44,476 bases of DNA from assembly GCA_016872645.1 (NCBI GenBank), contig VGZH01000048.1, forward strand, positions 1 through 44,476, written 5' to 3'. Under the pieces are notes generated by a model, which had not been told where the DNA came from, searched no databases, and saw only the letters and a list, made by a program, of their open reading frames with translations. The DNA comes from Planctomycetota bacterium (GTDB taxonomy: Bacteria > Planctomycetota > Planctomycetia > Planctomycetales > Planctomycetaceae). The position numbers were made by a program, and so were the translations under genes. Below are positions 9,337 through 17,995 of this stretch, piece after piece (the first letter of the stretch is position 1; each line of letters begins with the position of its first letter).

Positions 9337-11139
9337 ATGACTGATCGATCGAATTCTCCAACTCAACAGGTCTCCGATTGGCTGTCGCGATTTGGCACCG
9401 CGTTGGATCAGAAGGATTGGTCCGCTGCGGCCGACCTGTTTGGCGTCGAGTGTTACTGGCGCGATCTAGTCGCCTTCACCTGGAACATCAAGACTCTGGA
9501 GGGGAAAGACGAAATCCAAGCGATGTTGGCCACCACGAATTCCGTGGTGCAACCCGGTCACTGGCAGATCGCGGGAGAAGCGACCAACGAAAATGGCGTG
9601 ACAGCCGGCTGGTTGACTTTTGAGACCGCAACCGCGCGAGGGAAAGGTTACCTGCGTCTGAAGGCCGGCAAATGCTGGACTCTGCTGACCACGATGACCG
9701 AGCTTAAAGGCTTCGAAGAGAAGCATGGAGCGACTCGGCTTTTCGGAACGGAGCATGGCGTCCTCAAACATCGGCAAACGTGGCTGGAGCGAAAAACGCA
9801 GCACGAAGCGGAATTGGGGGATGTCACGCAACCCTACTGCGTCATTATCGGTGGCGGACAAGGGGGCATCGGATTAGCGGCCAGGCTGAAACGCTTGGAA
9901 GTACCGACGATCATTATCGAGAAGAATTCGCGCCCCGGTGATTCGTGGCGGAAGCGGTACAAGTCGCTCTGCCTGCACGATCCTGTGTGGTACGACCACT
10001 TGCCATACTTGCCGTTCCCCGATCATTGGCCGGTCTTCTCACCGAAGGACAAGATCGGCGATTGGTTGGAGATGTATGTCAAAGTCATGGAGTTGAACTA
10101 TTGGCATTCCACGGAATGTCGCAGCGCTGAATTTCACGCTGACACACAAGACTGGATGGTCACTGTCGAACGCGAAGGCAGGACGGTCGTGCTTAGACCC
10201 AAGCAACTGGTTCTGGCGACCGGCATGTCTGGCATGCCGAATGTCCCACAGATTCCTGGAGCGGAGTTCTTCCGAGGCACGCAGCAGCATTCCAGCCAAT
10301 TCCGTGGAACCGAGGACTATCGCCACAGGAAATGCGTCGTTCTCGGTTCGAACAATTCCGCGCATGACATTTGCGCGGCTTTGTGGGAGCAGGATGCAGA
10401 CGTCACGATGATCCAACGCTCGTCAACGCATGTCGCCAGGTCCAACTCGCTGATGGAACTGGCGCTAGGCGGCCTGTATTCGGAGTCTGCCGTCCAAGCG
10501 GGCATTACCACCGAAACCGCCGATTTACTGTTCGCTTCCGTCCCTTATCGGATCATGGCTGACTTCCATCGACCGATCTATCAGGAGATCGCTAAACGAG
10601 ATGCCGACCTGTATCAACGTCTGGAGCATGCGGGCTTCTTGTTGGATTTCGGAGACGATGGTTCGGGACTGTTCATGAAATATTTGCGACGCGGTTCGGG
10701 ATATTACATCGACGTGGGTGCCTCTGATCTGGTCGCCGATGGCCACATCAAGCTGCACAGCGGGGTCACTATTGAGCGAATCCAAGCAGACTCGGTGGTG
10801 TTGACGGATGGCACCATCCTGCCGGCCGACTTGATCGTTTTTGCCACGGGCTACGGATCGATGAATGGCTGGGCGGCTCGGCTTATCTCACAGGAAGTCG
10901 CCGACCGAGTGGGCAAGTGCTGGGGCTTGGGTTCCGCCACCACGAAAGACCCCGGTCCCTGGGAAGGCGAGCTACGCAACATGTGGAAGCCAACCCAGCA
11001 ACCGGCACTGTGGTTTCATGGCGGCAACTTGCATCAATCTCGTCACTACTCGCTGTATTTGGCATTGCAGATCAAAGCGCGACAAGAGGGACTTCCTACT
11101 CCTGTTTACGGTCTCAGCAAAGTCCACCATCGTGCCTAG
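9337..11139 (+). CDS. Flavin-containing monooxygenase (FAD/NADPH) with N-terminal NTF2-like domain
   Basis: 600 residues from ATG 9337, with a good ribosome site (AAGGGAA) about 8 bases upstream; an upstream in-frame ATG at 9304 lacks one. Residues about 8-130 form an NTF2/SnoaL-like domain (VSDWLSRFGTALDQKDW, then WTLLTTMTELKGF). The FAD-binding GGGQGG lies at 172-177, followed by EKNSRPGDSWRKRYKSLCLH; the NADPH-site GSNNSA is at 337-342, and ATG motifs close both nucleotide-binding folds (LVLATGMSG, LIVFATGYGS). This layout is that of YUCCA/FMO-like soluble monooxygenases that oxygenate small lipophilic or nitrogen- and sulfur-containing compounds using O2. The N-terminal cone domain is common in bacterial members. 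It converges with the TolB-like gene across 7 bp. Substrate unknown. Confidence 0.85.
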   Translation: MTDRSNSPTQQVSDWLSRFGTALDQKDWSAAADLFGVECYWRDLVAFTWNIKTLEGKDEIQAMLATTNSVVQPGHWQIAGEATNENGVTAGWLTFETATARGKGYLRLKAGKCWTLLTTMTELKGFEEKHGATRLFGTEHGVLKHRQTWLERKTQHEAELGDVTQPYCVIIGGGQGGIGLAARLKRLEVPTIIIEKNSRPGDSWRKRYKSLCLHDPVWYDHLPYLPFPDHWPVFSPKDKIGDWLEMYVKVMELNYWHSTECRSAEFHADTQDWMVTVEREGRTVVLRPKQLVLATGMSGMPNVPQIPGAEFFRGTQQHSSQFRGTEDYRHRKCVVLGSNNSAHDICAALWEQDADVTMIQRSSTHVARSNSLMELALGGLYSESAVQAGITTETADLLFASVPYRIMADFHRPIYQEIAKRDADLYQRLEHAGFLLDFGDDGSGLFMKYLRRGSGYYIDVGASDLVADGHIKLHSGVTIERIQADSVVLTDGTILPADLIVFATGYGSMNGWAARLISQEVADRVGKCWGLGSATTKDPGPWEGELRNMWKPTQQPALWFHGGNLHQSRHYSLYLALQIKARQEGLPTPVYGLSKVHHRA

Positions 11140-11146
11140 AGTGATC

Positions 11147-12052
11147 TCACGATCGGGGGATGTCGTCCAAATCGATCAGATACAGGTCTGAGTCCCCCGC
11201 GCGTTCGGAAACGACGAGCAGTTGTCGCCCGTCGGGATGCCAGACGGGAAAGTCGTCACGATCCGGGTGATTGGTAACTCGGCGTGCATTCGTCCCATCA
11301 GCGTTGACGATGTAGATTTCCAGGTTGCCATCGCGTGCGGAAGCGAAAGCGATCCGCTTGCCGTCAGGCGACCAGGCCGGGCGCATGTCACGCAGCGGAT
11401 GGTTGGTCAATGGACGAATGTTGCCGCCATCGGCATTCATCAAAAAGAGATGGAAACCTCCGTCACGGCTCGAGCTAAACGCGATCTGCCGGCCGTCGGG
11501 CGAAAACGCGGGCCAGGCGTTGGTGCCGGCCGATTCGGTCAGCCGTTTCAGATTCGCTCCTTTCATGTCGACGGAGGCGATCTGTTGTCCGCCTGGGTCG
11601 GAGAGCGTGAACACGACGCGCTGCTGGTCTGGCGAAATCTTCGGCCCGCGCACGGTGCCTCGCGCTTCCTGCGGGATGAAGCGTGATTCCGTTCCCTCTT
11701 TCAGATCCCGCACGACGAGGATCGATTGCGGGCTGGTGTAGGTCTGCACAAAACACAAATAGCGACCATCGGCCGAGACATCCGGATCGAATTGATGTGC
11801 GGTGAGTTTGGGATCGACGCGATCTTGTTTGCCATCAGACAAACGCATCCGGATCAGTGACACGCGATTCGGCTCGTCGTGCGCGGCGAAGATAACGGCC
11901 TCCCCTTTTTCGACAAACAAGGGTGCCAGCTTCCGTTCGCCGTCGTGAGTCAGTCGTCGTGGTTCGGCGGCCGGCAATGATTGAACGGCTACCACCAACA
12001 CGCCGCTCATAACGATAAGAATTCTGGCACGGAGGGCTTTACAGCAGTTCAT
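11147..12052 (-). CDS. Exported TolB-like (WD40-like PD40) beta-propeller protein
   Basis: 301 residues with a signal peptide at about 8-28 (ARILIVMSGVLVVAVQSLPA). The rest is six or so PD40 blades with the hallmark SPDGxxIAFxS: VSADGRYLCFVQ, SPDQQRVVFTL, SPDGRQIAFSSSRDGG, SPDGKRIAFASARDGN, HPDGRQLLVVSERAGD, each followed by an IYIVNADGTN-type strand. TolB-related propellers act as periplasmic protein-binding platforms; with no Pal or TolA neighbours, a Tol role is not implied. The start ATG overlaps the stop of the upstream DUF1501 gene by 14 bp, so translation is probably coupled and the two are likely to work together. Confidence 0.82.
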   Translation of the reverse strand: MNCCKALRARILIVMSGVLVVAVQSLPAAEPRRLTHDGERKLAPLFVEKGEAVIFAAHDEPNRVSLIRMRLSDGKQDRVDPKLTAHQFDPDVSADGRYLCFVQTYTSPQSILVVRDLKEGTESRFIPQEARGTVRGPKISPDQQRVVFTLSDPGGQQIASVDMKGANLKRLTESAGTNAWPAFSPDGRQIAFSSSRDGGFHLFLMNADGGNIRPLTNHPLRDMRPAWSPDGKRIAFASARDGNLEIYIVNADGTNARRVTNHPDRDDFPVWHPDGRQLLVVSERAGDSDLYLIDLDDIPRS

Positions 12053-13400
12053 CGATCACCCGCCCTCCTTCGAGAACTCGGTATTCCGCACGCTGTTGCG
12101 TACCGACACCGGCCAACTCTGCGATGGTCGTGCCCACCATCTCCGGCGTGATGGGATTCGTCAGTGGGTATTCACCACGTGCGTCACTTTCCCCAATTAC
12201 TCGACCGGGACGGACACCCCCGCCAGCCCACACCGAGAAATAACAGGGATGCCAATGATCTCGCGAGCCGATGCTGTTGATCCGCGGAGTGCGGCCGAAT
12301 TCTCCCAGGCAGACCACCAGCGTCTGCTCCAGCAGACCGCGATCGTGCAGATCCTCCAACAGCGTCGAGAGAACCTGATCCAACAACGGACCATGCCAAT
12401 CGGCCAGTAAGCCGAAGTTGTCCGCGTGCGTGTCCCAACCGTAGTCCGAGAACGGATAGAACACTTCGGCAAACTGGCTCCAATTCACTTGCACGTACGA
12501 CACGCCGGCCTCGACCAGTCTTCGACCAAGCAGACAACTTTGCCCAAACGATGTCCGTCCATATCGGGTCCGCGTGCTCGCCGATTCACGTGACAGATCG
12601 AACGCATTCAGAGTGTCACCACCACGCAGCAACTGCAACGCCTTCTGGTGGAGACCGTCCCACTGGTCAAGCTGCGCCAGATCGAGTCCTCGCCGCACAC
12701 GATTGAGTTCGCCAAGCACGCGCTGCCGATCATTAAGCCGCGCCGGCGTGAGACCGTCGAGCAGCTTCAATTCGGAAATCGAAACCTGTCCTAGTTTGGA
12801 GCAATCCACCATGAACGGGTCATAACGCGACCCCCAGACCCCGCCGCCGTAGCCAAGACACGGTCCCACCCCATCACCCACCGGCCCGCGTGCCAACGAC
12901 ATAAATGCGGGCAAGCCACTGGAACTTCGGCTGCGAGCGATGATCGAACCCAAATGCGGTGGGTACCCCGTCGGTTTTCCGTTGCCGTCTTCACCGCCGT
13001 CGCTGGCTCGGCCACAGGTCCAAGCGATTGAGCCGGCTGGCCGATGTCCGCCGTTGTAATTGATGTTCGTGCGCACGACGGAAAACCGGTCACTGCCAGC
13101 CGCCAACCGCGGTAACAGTTCGGTGAATTGCATGCCCGCCGTGCGAGTAGAGATCGCCGCAAACGGCCCCCGAAATTCCGCCGGAGCATTCGGCTTCGGA
13201 TCGAATAAATCGAGATGGCTCGGCCCGCCGACCAGCCAGATCATCATCACCGACTTTGCCTTCGCCAGTTCGGCCCCCTGCGCCAAATGATCGCTGCCAA
13301 ACATCCCGGCCGCGAACGGCAAGCCAGCGCCGAAGCGTAGAAACGAGCGCCGCGTCAAACCCTGGCAATCACGAACACGATAGTTGCCGAATCCAAACAT
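12039..13400 (-). CDS. DUF1501 protein (Tat-exported), copy 1
   Basis: 453 residues from ATG 13400, chosen because the twin-arginine signal follows at the usual distance (LTRRSFLRFGAGLPFAAG, RR at 17-18). Family marks: MIWLVGGPSHLDLFDPKP near 50-70, GQSCLLGRRLVEAGVSYVQV, GWDTHADNF, CLGEFGRTPRIN with RDHW after it, and the C-terminal ILEGG-like ending with DELL. DUF1501 proteins are abundant in planctomycetes, are commonly placed in the alkaline phosphatase/sulfatase fold group, and have no proven reaction. The 3' end overlaps the TolB-like gene by 14 bp. The upstream DUF1501 remnant runs 46 bp into this gene. Confidence 0.88.
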   Translation of the reverse strand: MFGFGNYRVRDCQGLTRRSFLRFGAGLPFAAGMFGSDHLAQGAELAKAKSVMMIWLVGGPSHLDLFDPKPNAPAEFRGPFAAISTRTAGMQFTELLPRLAAGSDRFSVVRTNINYNGGHRPAGSIAWTCGRASDGGEDGNGKPTGYPPHLGSIIARSRSSSGLPAFMSLARGPVGDGVGPCLGYGGGVWGSRYDPFMVDCSKLGQVSISELKLLDGLTPARLNDRQRVLGELNRVRRGLDLAQLDQWDGLHQKALQLLRGGDTLNAFDLSRESASTRTRYGRTSFGQSCLLGRRLVEAGVSYVQVNWSQFAEVFYPFSDYGWDTHADNFGLLADWHGPLLDQVLSTLLEDLHDRGLLEQTLVVCLGEFGRTPRINSIGSRDHWHPCYFSVWAGGGVRPGRVIGESDARGEYPLTNPITPEMVGTTIAELAGVGTQQRAEYRVLEGGRVIDELL

Positions 13401-14167
13401 GAGAGCTTCCCAAGTCGTTCGACCGATCTCTTTGCTGTCTTTGTTGCCACAAAGCACCGAGCTGGAAAAACAGTTTGGCCGACAAGTCGCAGGGTTTCAA
13501 GGTGCATTTCCACGGGCAACTTCACCCGAAATAACTTGTGACGAACGGCTCCCTCTCCGGCGACTGGCACCGGTCGACCCAGCGGATCGAGGATGGTGGT
13601 ATTTGGGTCGATCCCCAACAGATGGAATGCCGAGGCGAGGATGTCTTTCGGCGAGCGTGGATCCGACTTCACGTCGCCACCGATCTTGTCACTTTCGCCG
13701 ACCACTTGGGCGCGGCCAATTTCGGCACCGACGAGGCACGCTGAGTAAACTCGGGACCAGTGTTCACGGCCATTGCCAGGGCGATTGTTGAGTTGCGACG
13801 TGCGGCCGTGCTCGCTTAAACAAAGCACCAAGGTTTCATCCAGCAGTCCCCGTGACTCCATGTCGCGCAAAAGCGCCGGCAATGAATGATCGAACACCGG
13901 CAACAAGAATTGCTTGAGACACGGATAGTGGTTCGAGTGGGTGTCCCAACCAATCGCGAAGTGACTATAGGTGTTCCAAAAGACGCTGACGAATCCCTCC
14001 TCGATGACTCGCCGCGCAGCAAGGAGCGATTGTCCAAACAGATTTATCCTGTAATCAATCCGCACCGCTTCTGGCTCCTGATGAATGTCGAGCGCGCGAG
14101 CCAACCCGCGATTGGTCAACAACCCGTGAGCAGCCTGCTGATGCTGGTCGTAGCCCGCGACCAGCAC
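13355..14167 (-). pseudogene. 5'-truncated DUF1501 remnant, copy 2
   Basis: Only the C-terminal half of a DUF1501 protein is present. Homology begins near QQAAHGLLTNRGLARALDI, continues through LFGQSLLAARRVIEEGFVSV, GWDTHSNHYPCLKQFLLP, CLSEHGRTSQLN and GNGREHW, and ends near GRPVPVAGEGAVRHKLF at about 13531. Copies in this window are 450-480 residues, so about 200 N-terminal residues with the Tat signal and GGPSHxD motif are missing. Upstream, the frame is closed by TGA about 45 bases before the first GTG, and only 150 bp separate it from the divergent PSD1 gene. The original stop also seems lost: the frame continues about 58 codons of unrelated tail into the next gene's start. Probably non-functional. 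Confidence 0.75.
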
Positions 14168-14317
14168 CAGGCGATGCCGAGCAGCATCATGCCCAATTGA
14201 CGGCCGGCAACATCAACCATTCGTGTCCGGGGATGTCGAGTTGCTCGGAAGGAGGTTGGCAAGGCATACTATCACCGCTTCAATTTCCTGCCGCCACTCT
14301 TCCCGCCTGAGTTCTTC

Positions 14318-17300
14318 ATGATGCGACATGCTCTTCGCTGTACGGCGTTCGTCATCTCTTGTGCCCTGACGAATGCCGGGCTGAACGCCGCCGAACCGAA
14401 TGCCGCCCCAACCGCTGAGCAGCTTGAGTTCTTCGAGGCGAAGATTCGACCGGTGCTGGTGAAGCATTGCTACGAGTGCCATTCGTCGAAGCTGGCCGCG
14501 CCGCGCGGCGGGTTGCGTCTGGATGATCGCGACGGGGTTCTTAAAGGTGGCGATTCAGGACCGATCATCGTGGCGGGCGACCTCAAGAAGAGTTCGTTGC
14601 TCGCCGCGTTGAGATACGAAGAAGCCGAGATGCCTCCCAAGGGGAAGCTGCCCGCCGCCGTCATCGCGGACTTCGAGCGATGGGTGACGATGGGTGCTCC
14701 CGATCCGCGCGTCGCTGCGATCGCGCCCAACCCTCAACCTTCAACTCTCAACCATCAACCTTCTGCCCATTGGTCCTTTCAAAAGCTGACGAAAGCTTCG
14801 CCTCCAAACGTTAAGAACGCGCAGTGGCCTCGCAACGATATTGATCGGTTTGTGTTGGCCAAACTGGAAGAGGCGGGAGCGCAACCGGTCGCTGCGGCGG
14901 ATCGGCGCACGCTCATTCGGCGTGCGTCGTTTGATCTGATCGGTCTGCCGCCGGAGCCGGAGCAGGTCGCGGCGTTTCTCAATGATCCGGCGTCGGACAG
15001 CGATGCGTTTGCGAAAGTCGTTGATGAACTGCTTCGTTCGCCGCATTACGGAGAACGCTGGGGACGATATTGGCTCGACATCGCGCGTTATGGCGAGGAC
15101 CAGGCGCATACCTTCAAGGCTCGTAATTATCCGCAAGGGTATCTCTATCGCGACTGGGTCGTGAAGGCGTTCAACGACGATCTGCCTTACGACCAATTCT
15201 TGATTGAGCAGATTGCCGGCGACCTCGTGAATCACGACCGGCCGCTTCATGAACGCATTCCCGCACTGGGTCTGTTTGCGCTCGGCCCGGTCTATTACCA
15301 GGACAACGGCGAGAAGGACAAAGCTCTCGCCGATGAATGGGACGACCGCGTGGATACGCTCGTTCGAGGGACGCAGGCGCTGACGATCTCGTGCGCTCGC
15401 TGCCACGATCACAAATTCGATCCACTGACGATGGCCGACTATTACGGACTGCTGGGCATCTTTGCCAGCACGCAGTACCAAGAGCGGCCCGCTGTCTCGC
15501 AAGATGTCGTGCTCGCCAAGCAGCAGGCTGATGCGGCGTTCAAGCAACAGCAGCTTGAAGTCGATCGCTATCTTGCGACTCAAGCTCGCAATGTGCGTGA
15601 GAAACTCATCCCGGAAATCCCGCAGTACGTCGTCGGTGCTTGGCGCGTGATGAATCCGCTCAAGAAGAAGGCCAACGAAAAGAAGGTTGTCACCGACGTC
15701 GCCAAACAACTGAAGCTCAACGAAGACTTGTTGCTTCGCTGGGTCGCGTATCTCGAAGAGAAACCAGCATCGGGAGCCGTGAAGTCCGAGCGACCGTATC
15801 TTGCAGGTTGGCGTCAGCTGAAGAAGCAGCAGGACGCGAACGTCGATCTTTCCGACGACAAAGCGGCGCTTGCGGAAGCTACGGCGGTGGGCGAGACCCT
15901 GCGTCAGCAAGCCGAATCGCTGTTGCCGCATCGCGCCGCGTTGCTGCAACATTTTGGCGAAGAGGTCGCCTTCCTCTTGGAATCCGATCGAGCGACCATC
16001 GCGCCGGGGGTGATTCCGCTCGGCAACTTGTTTGATGATGTGTCCGGTTCGCAGCTTTCAACGGCGCTGGCCTCGGATGTCTTCAAGTCCACGGCCAAAG
16101 AAGGTGGACTTGGTATTGCGCGAGTCGCTCAGGGTTGGGGACATCAGACTTCGATCGCGACCGGTATCTCCTTCAATTTCAAATCGCTCGGCAGCGATGA
16201 TGCCAAGCACGGCGATATCGTTAATGACGGCTGGGACGTCAGCGGCGGCATCAGCACGACGGGCAAACGGACGGCAGCGAACCTGCCGCGCACCGAACAA
16301 GGGATCGGCATGCACGCCAATGCGTTGATCACTTTTGATCTGGACGCAATTCGCCGCGCGGGACTGATCCCGGTCGATCGCCCACTGACCTTCCGAGTCG
16401 ATCGAGCCGGTTTGAACGACGACGCTTTCGGCAGCGGCAGCGTTCATTTAGCGATCATCGCCAGCCGGCCGCAGCCAGAGAATGCCGAACTCGATGCGAT
16501 TCTCGTCGCGTCCGTAAATGGTCAAGCGGCGAAGGTCGAAAAAGGAGACGATGCCTATTACTTCGCCGGCGAACTTCCGCCACCGCTACGAGGCGACGGC
16601 AAGTTTGTGGAGATCACAATTCAACTGCCGGCGGAAGCGCGCTACTTGACGCTGGTCGCCACCGGCGCGGGCAAGGCTGGTGAAGAGAATTCGATCAGCA
16701 GCGATCATGCGGTCTTCTCCGGAGCACGGCTGGAATACGAGCCCGTTGGTAGCTCAGGCGGCTCGCCTGATTCTCCGGCTGCAATCACCGGCGAACCGCC
16801 CGCACTACAAGACGCGCTTCTGTACTCAGAGCTGTTCTCCGACAAAGGCGTCCTCGCGATCGCCTCGAAAGATATCGCCAACTACCTCACCGACGAACCG
16901 GCCAAACAACTCGCTTCGCTCAACAAAACGCTTGACGAACGCAAGCAGGCGAGCGATGCGATCAAAGTGTTGATGGCCCACGCGGTGTCCGACGGGCAAG
17001 GAGCCGACATGCCGGTCTACCTGGCTGGCGATCCGCGCAAGAAGGGACCGCTCGCCCCCCGTTCGTTTCCGGCGATTCTCCGTAACGGCGATTCGACCCC
17101 GTTCAAATCGTCGGGCAGCGGCAGGCTTGAACTCGCGCGAGCGATCGCGTCCCCCGACAATCCGCTCACCGCACGCGTCTTCGTGAATCGCATCTGGGCT
17201 GGTCATTTTGGAGTCGGCCTCGTGCGCACACCGAGCAACTTCGGAACGCTTGGCGAACGGCCGACGCATCCGGAACTGCTCGATTGGCTGGCGGCACGAT

Positions 17301-17938
17301 TCATCAGCTCCGGCTGGTCAGTGAAGTCGCTGCATCGCGAGATCATGCTCTCGGCAACGTATCGGCTCAGCAGTTCGCCACCTCCATCTGAGATTTCAAA
17401 TGCTCAGGCAACCGATGCTGACAATCACTTGCTGTGGCGGATGAACCGCCGCCGTTTGGAAGTCGAACCGTGGCGTGATTCGGTGTTAGCGGTGGTTGGG
17501 AATCTCGACCGCACGTTGGGCGGGCCGTCGAGCAACCTCAGCAACGGCAACAATCGTCGTCGCACACTGTATGGGTTCGTGAGCCGGCATCAGCTTGATG
17601 ATCTGCTGCGGCTGTTCGACTTCCCTGATCCGAACATCACTGCCGGCCAACGCACGGTCACGACCGTTCCGCTGCAACAACTCTTCGTGCTCAACAGCGA
17701 CTTCATGATCGCACAGGCGCGAGCCTTTGCCGCTCGGCTGACTCGCGAGGTCAGCACCGATGACCTGCGTGTTCACCGCGCTCACGCATTACTCTTCAAC
17801 CGTTCCCCCAGCCCCCAGGAACTGCAACTGGGCCTCGATTTTCTGGCAACCACCAAATCCGAATCCGCGAAGCTGACCGTTCTGGAGCAATACTCCTTGG
17901 CGCTGCTCGGCTCCAACGAGTTCGCTTTCGTCGATTAG
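14318..17938 (+). CDS. PSD1 and planctomycete cytochrome c domain protein (PSC1-DUF1549-NPCBM-like-DUF1553)
   Basis: 1,206 residues, exported (signal about 3-25). Residues 35-130 are the planctomycete cytochrome domain with haem site CYECH (51-55) and likely axial Met in EMPPKGKLP (M105). DUF1549 spans about 150-380 (HWSFQKL, RRASFDLIGLPP, ERWGRYWLDIARY) and carries a second CxxCH, CARCH at 359-363, before DHKFDPL. About 575-805 looks like an inserted NPCBM-type sugar-binding domain (GIGMHANALITFDLD, then GAGKAGEENSISSDHAVFSGARL). DUF1553 follows from about 915 (PAILRNGDSTPF, NPLTARVFVNRIWAGHFG, LSATYRLSS, LNRSPSPQE-like end). Low-complexity linkers lie at residues 138-149 and about 809-828. 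The adjacent DUF1501 gene (17996) is its usual partner. Likely role: cell-envelope haem protein acting on or binding carbohydrate; the reaction is unproven. Confidence 0.9.
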   Translation: MMRHALRCTAFVISCALTNAGLNAAEPNAAPTAEQLEFFEAKIRPVLVKHCYECHSSKLAAPRGGLRLDDRDGVLKGGDSGPIIVAGDLKKSSLLAALRYEEAEMPPKGKLPAAVIADFERWVTMGAPDPRVAAIAPNPQPSTLNHQPSAHWSFQKLTKASPPNVKNAQWPRNDIDRFVLAKLEEAGAQPVAAADRRTLIRRASFDLIGLPPEPEQVAAFLNDPASDSDAFAKVVDELLRSPHYGERWGRYWLDIARYGEDQAHTFKARNYPQGYLYRDWVVKAFNDDLPYDQFLIEQIAGDLVNHDRPLHERIPALGLFALGPVYYQDNGEKDKALADEWDDRVDTLVRGTQALTISCARCHDHKFDPLTMADYYGLLGIFASTQYQERPAVSQDVVLAKQQADAAFKQQQLEVDRYLATQARNVREKLIPEIPQYVVGAWRVMNPLKKKANEKKVVTDVAKQLKLNEDLLLRWVAYLEEKPASGAVKSERPYLAGWRQLKKQQDANVDLSDDKAALAEATAVGETLRQQAESLLPHRAALLQHFGEEVAFLLESDRATIAPGVIPLGNLFDDVSGSQLSTALASDVFKSTAKEGGLGIARVAQGWGHQTSIATGISFNFKSLGSDDAKHGDIVNDGWDVSGGISTTGKRTAANLPRTEQGIGMHANALITFDLDAIRRAGLIPVDRPLTFRVDRAGLNDDAFGSGSVHLAIIASRPQPENAELDAILVASVNGQAAKVEKGDDAYYFAGELPPPLRGDGKFVEITIQLPAEARYLTLVATGAGKAGEENSISSDHAVFSGARLEYEPVGSSGGSPDSPAAITGEPPALQDALLYSELFSDKGVLAIASKDIANYLTDEPAKQLASLNKTLDERKQASDAIKVLMAHAVSDGQGADMPVYLAGDPRKKGPLAPRSFPAILRNGDSTPFKSSGSGRLELARAIASPDNPLTARVFVNRIWAGHFGVGLVRTPSNFGTLGERPTHPELLDWLAARFISSGWSVKSLHREIMLSATYRLSSSPPPSEISNAQATDADNHLLWRMNRRRLEVEPWRDSVLAVVGNLDRTLGGPSSNLSNGNNRRRTLYGFVSRHQLDDLLRLFDFPDPNITAGQRTVTTVPLQQLFVLNSDFMIAQARAFAARLTREVSTDDLRVHRAHALLFNRSPSPQELQLGLDFLATTKSESAKLTVLEQYSLALLGSNEFAFVD
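14728..14762 (+). repeat. Five phased heptads inside the PSD1 gene
   Basis: The 35 bases split exactly into CAACCCT, CAACCTT, CAACTCT, CAACCAT, CAACCTT. They encode the linker NPQPSTLNHQPSA between the haem domain and DUF1549. The length is not a multiple of three, so a simple insertion would have shifted the frame unless compensated. The consensus CAACyyT is nearly that of the tract at 3173-3193. Confidence 0.8.
16741..16800 (+). repeat. Gly/Ser/Pro-rich linker insert in the PSD1 gene
   Basis: The translated stretch SSGGSPDSPAAITGEPPALQ sits between the NPCBM-like domain and the helical run-up to DUF1553. It has the look of a mobile low-complexity linker (GGSP and GEPPAL are, in my memory, recurrent in planctomycete proteins), but no clear DNA period is visible. 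Moderate to low certainty that it is a repeat rather than an ordinary linker. Confidence 0.3.
17383..17403 (+). repeat. Short heptad-like tract in the PSD1 gene
   Basis: TCCATCT, GAGATTT, CAAATGC: three imperfect heptads containing GAGATTT, which is also a heptad of the tract at 17956-17983. It encodes part of PSEISNAQATD within DUF1553. Too short to stand alone; listed because of its match to the downstream tract. Confidence 0.35.
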
Positions 17939-17955
17939 ACAACGCCCCCTGGTTT

Positions 17956-17983
17956 GAAATTCGAAATCTGAGATTTGAAATTC
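17956..17983 (+). repeat. Four phased heptads between the PSD1 and DUF1501 genes
   Basis: GAAATTC, GAAATCT, GAGATTT, GAAATTC, with no interruption. The tract fills most of the 57-bp gap between the PSD1 stop and the DUF1501 start and can fold as a weak hairpin (AAATC/GATTT). The ribosome site GGAG of the next gene follows directly at 17984-17987. Confidence 0.7.
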
Positions 17984-17995
17984 GGAGCCTGACAG

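Noticed and set aside
14741-15952. Long open frame (403 codons) on the minus strand across the PSD1 gene
   Set aside because: Mirror of the GC-rich codon bias of a clearly real gene; no family features and no ribosome site.
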